From: Rhexocercosporidium sp. MPI-PUGE-AT-0058
Lineage: Eukaryota > Ascomycota > Leotiomycetes > Helotiales
Reading direction: 5' to 3'
Length of the DNA stretch: 64,000 nt
NCBI GenBank assembly: GCA_020746875.1
Contig: JAGTJL010000012.1
Span: 1,116,001-1,180,000 of the forward strand
Each line of letters begins with the position of its first letter. Position 1 is the first letter of the stretch. Shown piece after piece: positions 58,739-64,000 of this stretch. A model generated the notes under the pieces. It had not been told where the DNA came from. It searched no databases and worked only from the letters and a program-made list of their open reading frames with translations. Both the position numbers and the translations under genes were made by a program.

Positions 58739-60567
58739 ATGGCTTTGCCAATACTCGAAAAGCTGCCGCCTCTAACATCTATTCAGTTTCTGGGCCCATT
58801 CTTTGCTGTTATATTCGTCGGGGGCTACTTCCTTCGCCGTGCTCTACTTCCGAAACCAATTCCTGGAGTCCCCTACAGAAAAGCCAATGCTGAGAAATTT
58901 TTCGGCAATGGACTCGAAATGCTGGCATGGAAGAAGGAACATGGTGAAATGTTTGGTTACTTAGCCGAAATGGCCATGGAGCTTAATGCACCCATCTTCC
59001 AGATCTTCGTTCACCCACTCTCAAAACCATGGGTGGTTATTGCAGACACCCGCGAGTCCAACGATATCATGTCGCGAAGAACGAGCCGGGACTTCGATCG
59101 GTCTAAGTTCTTGGGCGACCTGTTGTCATCTCTTTCGCCTGAGTTCCACTTCCACATGCCTACCGGAGATCGGTGGAAATCGCATCGAAAACTCGTTGCA
59201 GATACTATGTCACCTGCTTTCCTCAGCGAGGTCGCAGGCCCACAGATGTGGGAATCCACAATGAAGGCCATCGAACTATGGAGGGTGAAGGAACGACTGG
59301 CCGAAGGCCGACCCTTTTCCATATCAGAAGATCTCCGCAAGGCAGCTTTTGAGATTATTTGGACTGCCACATTCGGTTTTGAGACTGGTGCCATGAAGGT
59401 CCAGTCAGATCTGCTTTCGACATTGCCGAAGTTTCAAAACCTACTAGGCATCGATCAGGCTGTCGATTTCCCGGTTGCAGCAGATCCCCCTATCTTCAAA
59501 GCTGGTCTCATGCTTAACGATACCTTGCAAAGTGGAATCCAATCTCTCTTTCCCAGGCTTCACCTCTTCTTGGCATACAACATTGTCCCTTCGCTGCGTG
59601 CCGCGCGCCAACTCAAAGACAGAGTGATTGAAAGTGAAGCAAAGAAGGCAATCGAAAAATTCTCCACTAAGACAGATATCAAATGGGAGGACCAAGGCAA
59701 CTTGCGACGGTACATGAAGAGCGCAATGGACATTGTTATCGCTCGAGAACTACAGAGCGCTCGAAAGGAAGGTCGTGCCCCGGATCCTCTGAGTCGCGTT
59801 GTCCAAGACGAGCTCTTCAGTTTTATGCTCGCCGGGAACGAGATCTACACTCTTGCTGTCTGGACCTTGAAATTTCTCACTGCTCATCAAGACGTCCAAT
59901 CCAGACTGCGTCAAGAACTTCAAGCTCAACTAAATCCTAGGTCGGAAGCCGGTAATTCGCCTTCCGCCTCCGAGATTGGTTTGGCGAAGCTACCTTACTT
60001 CGATGCTGTCTTGGAGGAATCACTTCGTTGTGGTGAGATCACTCAAACCAATATTCGGACAACTCAGCATGCTGTGACTATCCTCGGCCACCTAGTCCCC
60101 AAAGATACGGAAGTGTTGATGCTGAACAATGGACCCGGTGTTTTCATGCCTCTACTTCACGTGGATGACAGTGTAAGATCAGAGAGCTCCCGAGCCGCAA
60201 TGGAAAAGATTGGCGAATGGGACCTGGAGGGTATGCGGACTTTTGACCCTGCGAGATGGCTTGTCGAGGATGCTGAAGGGCGCATCTCATTCAACCCGTC
60301 TGCTGGACCACGTCATTCATTCGGAGCCGGCCCAAGAGGCTGTTTCGGTAAGTACATAATCTGCTGTCCTCGTATCACTACGGCTTGTTAATTTGTGACT
60401 TTGACACAGGTCGTAAGTGGGCTGCTCTCGAGCTCAGGATCATGGTTGTTCTGATCATTTGGAACTTTAAACTCGAGCCAATACCCGAACCGCTTTCAAG
60501 CTTCAAGCCTAAGCCAGGACTTGCACACAGGCCAGAGATGGCGTTTGTACGCCTCACAGCTCTATGA
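58739..60567 (+). CDS. Cytochrome P450 monooxygenase
   Basis: Exons 58739-60347 and 60410-60567 flank a 62-base intron just after the haem loop, giving 588 residues. The N-terminus carries one membrane anchor (FLGPFFAVIFVGGYFL) followed by a proline-rich hinge (PKPIPGVPY). The K-helix motif is EESLR (426-430), and the haem-binding loop is FGAGPRGCFG with Cys535. PERF-like FDPARWL precedes it. The I-helix reads AGNEIYT (365-371) where most P450s have AG-x-(D/E)-T, so Ile369 stands where the conserved proton-relay threonine is expected. The protein is long for a fungal P450 (about 500-530 usual), with an insert before the K-helix. It is divergent from the SDR and lies between the NRPS and ligase genes, which suggests oxidation of the peptide or its acyl starter in the ER membrane. 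Confidence 0.93.
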
Positions 60568-61783
60568 CATGGCAATGTGGTGCAGCAAGAGCTGGAAAAT
60601 ACGACGAAGCGACTCCGATCCTCAAAGTGAGAACTCAGGTGCGGAATTTTGAGGTCGAAAAAATCAAATAGTGCCATAGACATGTCAGAACGTAATCTCA
60701 GCGGGTAGTCACGGTAAAATTGTGTTCTCGTTCATCACCCCCCACTACTGAGCAACGCCGCCCCATTTTAAAACGTGCTTCCACTGGAGTATATTCCTTT
60801 CGACAGCTGCGTTCAGTAACCTGCAATCTGCCCGAAATTCCGCTTCAACTCTCCCTACTACCCTACGGAACTTCCTACAACTTTTCTCCCGACCTGGAAA
60901 AGGCTCACTTTTCTCTAGCCCCTTTAATATTACGCGAGCCAATAAGCGAGTGGTCCTACAAACACAGTAAGCGAAATTCCTTATTGACGAGAGGTCTTGG
61001 TCTCATTTCCCCGACTCTCTAGTACGTATCGGACAACCAGTTTTCGTGATCATTACTTTTTCGGTGTAATGTTCTGTAGCCGGTGGAGAGTTGTCGTAAC
61101 GACGTGTAGAGCGGGATGACAAACGGCAGATGAATATGTAAAAGCACCGCACACCTTCTTAGGGATGGTAGTCTAAGCTTGAAGGATTAGTATGCGGGAT
61201 TGAGATGCAGTATTGCAAGACATGGTTATATTTGGCGTCGAAGGTAATTCGCCCGAGTACGATATATGGGCCACAGAGAATTCGCGAGGGGTAAGCCGTT
61301 TTCCCGCTTACAAGGGCGAAACGACACGCTGGAACTAATACTGCAGCCATGACATGTCAGCTATCCACTCGAGAATTGTTCTACTGAAGATTTCAGATTA
61401 ATGTGGTACTTTATTCTGCTGCTAAAGCCTCACCGAGAGGTTTCTGATATACAGTGTAGCTCCTAGATGTAAGATTGGTAAATCCTAGTATGCAGGATTC
61501 GTGATTGCAGGATCGTCAACGTTGAACAGCGGGTAGCAAGTCCGTGGCTGACGGCAGAACCATTTAATTAACCAGCAAATCGAGCCAATTAATTACACAT
61601 CCATCGTGTAATCGTCTATCAGAGACTATTCACTATGCGCCTCATTAAAGAGTACCAAGATTTGCTTCTTCTAATGATACTTCTAAGTGAGCAGAATACC
61701 ATCACCGAGTCCCATAACCGACAGAACGAACGACCGCTTCATTGCATGGAGACTAATTAATAGAGAATACTATTATTCGCTGC
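60568..61783. other. Intergenic region (convergent 3' ends) with repeated motifs
   Basis: This lies between the 3' ends of the P450 and ligase genes. No gene was supported. Two similar blocks occur: TAGTATGCGGGATT at 61187-61200 and TAGTATGCAGGATT at 61487-61500. The second belongs to a group of three AGGAT(T/C)/AATCCT elements within 34 bases (61481-61514). Confidence 0.5.
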
Positions 61784-63858
61784 TCAATACTCCAACTTCA
61801 ATCGAGCTCCAGCTTCCATGTTCCTCAAATCATACCGTATCACCGCATCCCTGAGTTTCTTCTTCAATACCTTCCCAGCCTGACTCTTTGGCAAGTCTTC
61901 AACAAAACAAATCCGCTGACGCAACCAATGACTCTCGTCCAGCTGGCTCTGTATATGCTGCTCGAGATCTAGTAGAAGCACTTTGTATTCTTCTGAGGTC
62001 AAGTCTTGGTTACTGGCAACCACGAACGCCAGTGGACGTTCACCTGCCACATCGTCTTCTACGCCAACGATTGCTGCGTCGTTGACGGCGGGATGTAGGC
62101 GAAGGACATTTTCGATGGTCGATGGGCTGACTTGGAGACCCTGCAAAAATACGTTAGCGAAGCGTTCCATTCCCAGGTGGATAGTTCCAACAGGGCAAAA
62201 TACCTTCACCTTAATCAAATCCTTCACTCTATCGACCAGGAACAGATGCTCGTTGCTATCCAGTCCCTTTCGGAAAAATCCAATGTCGCCAGTGGGCAAC
62301 CACCCGCTAACGAGGAACTTGGCGTCATCCTCCTCGCTCTCTCCAAGATACCCAGGAATGCGCGTAGGTGACTTGAGATAGAGTTCCCCAGGGACTTCGT
62401 AATCGGTAATTTCTCCACCGTCAGCATCAATCAGTCGGGCCTTGACGGAAGGCAACAGCAATCCGCTCGATCCAGGTGCAACATCTGTGGCTGGGGTCAA
62501 AGTTACGGGAGATACGCATTCTGTCAGTCCTAGAACCGAGGAACATTTCATCAGCATTTTTACCTCCCCAAAATGAGTATGAGTGTGGCTGAGAGCTTAC
62601 CATAGCCTGCAAGGATCTTCCACGAGGGTTGCAATGCATAGATCTTTTTTGAAAGACTGTCACTGCATGCAGCTGCACCCATTATGATTTCCCGAATGGA
62701 GGAGAGGTTGAAAATTTTGAAGAGGATAGGGTTGTTTGCTAGAGCAGCCACGACCGGGGGGACCTAGGCGGATTGTTAGTTATCCAACCATGGACGCTTT
62801 TGCAACGAATTCAGTGTGTTCTAAGTGTAAGTGACTTACAAGATACAGTCTCTCGATACTATAGTCCTGAACTGACTTGAGCATCAATTGCATGTTGAAA
62901 TTCATATGCAGAATGGTTGTGTTTCCTCTGAAGATCTCTGAATGGGTGAGGACAAGTCCGAAGCCATGGCTAAGGGGCAAAACTCCTAGAGCTACTTCAG
63001 GTGTGACAGATTTTACCTCACTCTCAAAAACACAGACTTGAAGGATGTTGGCGATGATGTTAGCGTGCGTAATCCGAGCAAGTCTCTTTATCATTCATTA
63101 GTGACAAGAACCGCAGGAATGCTCGAAAGGGGCAGCAGTACCTGTCTTCCTGAAGTACCACTCGTTGCGCATAGGTACGCAGTTTCATTGAACGTTTCCC
63201 CTCTGTACATCCATCTTTGATCGAGCCTTTTCAGACCTTGACCTTCTTGTAAAAGTTGTGGCAAGCTCTTGATGTTGACCTTGAGAGTCTCTCGAAGAGT
63301 GGGACTGTCGGTAATAGAGTATGTCCTTTCAGGTAGTACAGGTAGCTGATCAAATATCTGTTTACAGACCGGTAGTAACTCCTCACAAATAAACACAGCC
63401 CTGGAGTTCGCCTTCTCCATGTGAGACACGATTTCAGGCACGCTCGTGGTGGGCTGAATGAGCAAGCAAGTACCGCCTATTCGTTGCACGGCCCAACACA
63501 CGATAAGGAAGTCAATCTGGATAAGTCAGTTCTCTGCAAGTATCGCATTTTACTTTCGAATAGAAGGTCATAAACATGGTGTAGGTGAGGGACATACCGA
63601 GTTCAGGCAAACAACACTAACCACCTTTGAACTTTCATCTGATGACCATCCAAAATCCCGATACAATGCCTCCGCAAGCGTGTCTACTTTCTCGCTCATT
63701 TCCTTCGTGGTACAGGTTCTACCGGTGGAGGCATCGACCAGCGGTGGCAAAACATATCCACCAGCACGTCTACCATCCAGAACGAAGTCACCTACATTGA
63801 CTTTTGCTGGAATCCGAGCAGCAATGTCAGGGACCCAGGGTGGTGGTGCGAAAACCAT
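61784..63858 (-). CDS. Stand-alone acyl-AMP ligase (ANL superfamily), likely NRPS starter-loading enzyme
   Basis: Six exons (63858-63598, 63516-63142, 63085-62840, 62763-62601, 62529-62204, 62140-61784) give 575 residues with consistent phases. The intron at 62141-62203 is in frame and its removal joins DLIKVK to GLQVSPSTIE. ANL motifs are present: the phosphate loop ATSGTSGRQ (~204-212), VLPLSHGFGLVL, YGLTECVSPVT (A5), LPTGDIGFF (A7), LVDRVKDLIKVKGLQVSP (A8) and QAGKVLKKKL with the A10 lysine. The usual PKG after the phosphate loop is replaced by RQRLARITH. Closest in character to the ligases that adenylate carboxylic acids for trans loading onto fungal NRPS T0 domains (EcdI, EasD), rather than to amino-acid A domains. 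There is no peroxisomal SKL at the C-terminus (ends LKLEY). Substrate (fatty, aryl or other acid) is not deducible here. Confidence 0.88.
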
Positions 63859-64000
63859 TGTCTGATTTCTTTCGGAGTCGCCTGTGTACTATGCTGTAAA
63901 TGTAGGGGGTACTGCAAACTGTAGGGGCTAGATTGGATTGAATATCAATTTCAATGCATAGGCCGCAAAGTATTTGCGGAGGTATTAGGACCTCTTGTAG
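63859..64000. promoter_or_regulatory. Upstream region of the acyl-AMP ligase, cut by window edge
   Basis: The first 142 bases upstream of the ligase start. It contains no exact copy of the AGGAT(T/C) motif (only TTAGGACC near 63986). Whatever gene comes next lies outside the window. Confidence 0.4.

Overview
The window is nuclear DNA of a filamentous ascomycete (Pezizomycotina, perhaps Leotiomycetes; the class is a guess). The evidence is short spliceosomal introns of 44-118 bases with GT-AG ends and CTAAC/CTGAC-like branch points, families with fungal signatures (Zn(II)2Cys6 regulator, Cox14-type assembly factor, Sip5, NACHT-zinc finger-ankyrin protein, giant NRPS), and a fungal-type set of housekeeping genes. 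No tRNA, rRNA, CRISPR array or bacterial-type operon was seen. Exon models were built by hand from reading frames and splice signals. In every multi-exon model the summed exons give a whole number of codons, which supports them.

Left part (1-26 kb) is an ordinary housekeeping neighbourhood with genes on both strands: the start of a TmpA-like membrane flavoprotein that runs off the left edge, a zeta-class glutathione transferase, a Zn(II)2Cys6 transcription factor, mitochondrial ribosomal protein mL50, a small cysteine-containing membrane protein, a Sip5-family protein, an Ara2-type D-arabinose dehydrogenase, a DAHP synthase, a conserved small protein ending in a CEKC motif, a DUF2458 protein and a Cox14-like cytochrome oxidase assembly factor. 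Two large gene-poor gaps lie at 13.1-15.8 kb and 20.5-23.5 kb.

Middle part (26-35 kb) holds a divergent pair: an 11-exon SNF2/HLTF-type ATPase and an 8-exon, 1348-residue NLR-like protein (N-terminal helical domain, NACHT, two C2H2 fingers, ankyrin-like repeats). They share a 466-base intergenic region. The housekeeping gene for the casein kinase II beta subunit (CKB1) follows and probably marks the edge of the next region.

Right part (38-64 kb) is a secondary-metabolite gene cluster. One ten-exon gene of 18 kb encodes a 5814-residue nonribosomal peptide synthetase with the order T0-C0-A1-T1-E1-C1-A2-T2-E2-C2-A3-T3-C3-A4-T4-CT. It begins with a carrier domain that has no adenylation domain of its own. 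It is followed by an SDR oxidoreductase, a divergently transcribed cytochrome P450 and a stand-alone acyl-AMP ligase of the type that loads acids onto such starter carrier domains (compare EcdI/EcdA of echinocandin and EasD/EasA of emericellamide). The simplest reading is a starter acid activated by the ligase, placed on T0, joined to four residues (the first two epimerised to D), released by the terminal CT domain and oxidised by the P450 and/or SDR. The A1 and A3 specificity codes are identical. Repeated AGGAT(T/C) motifs lie in the cluster's noncoding regions. The cluster may continue past the right edge.
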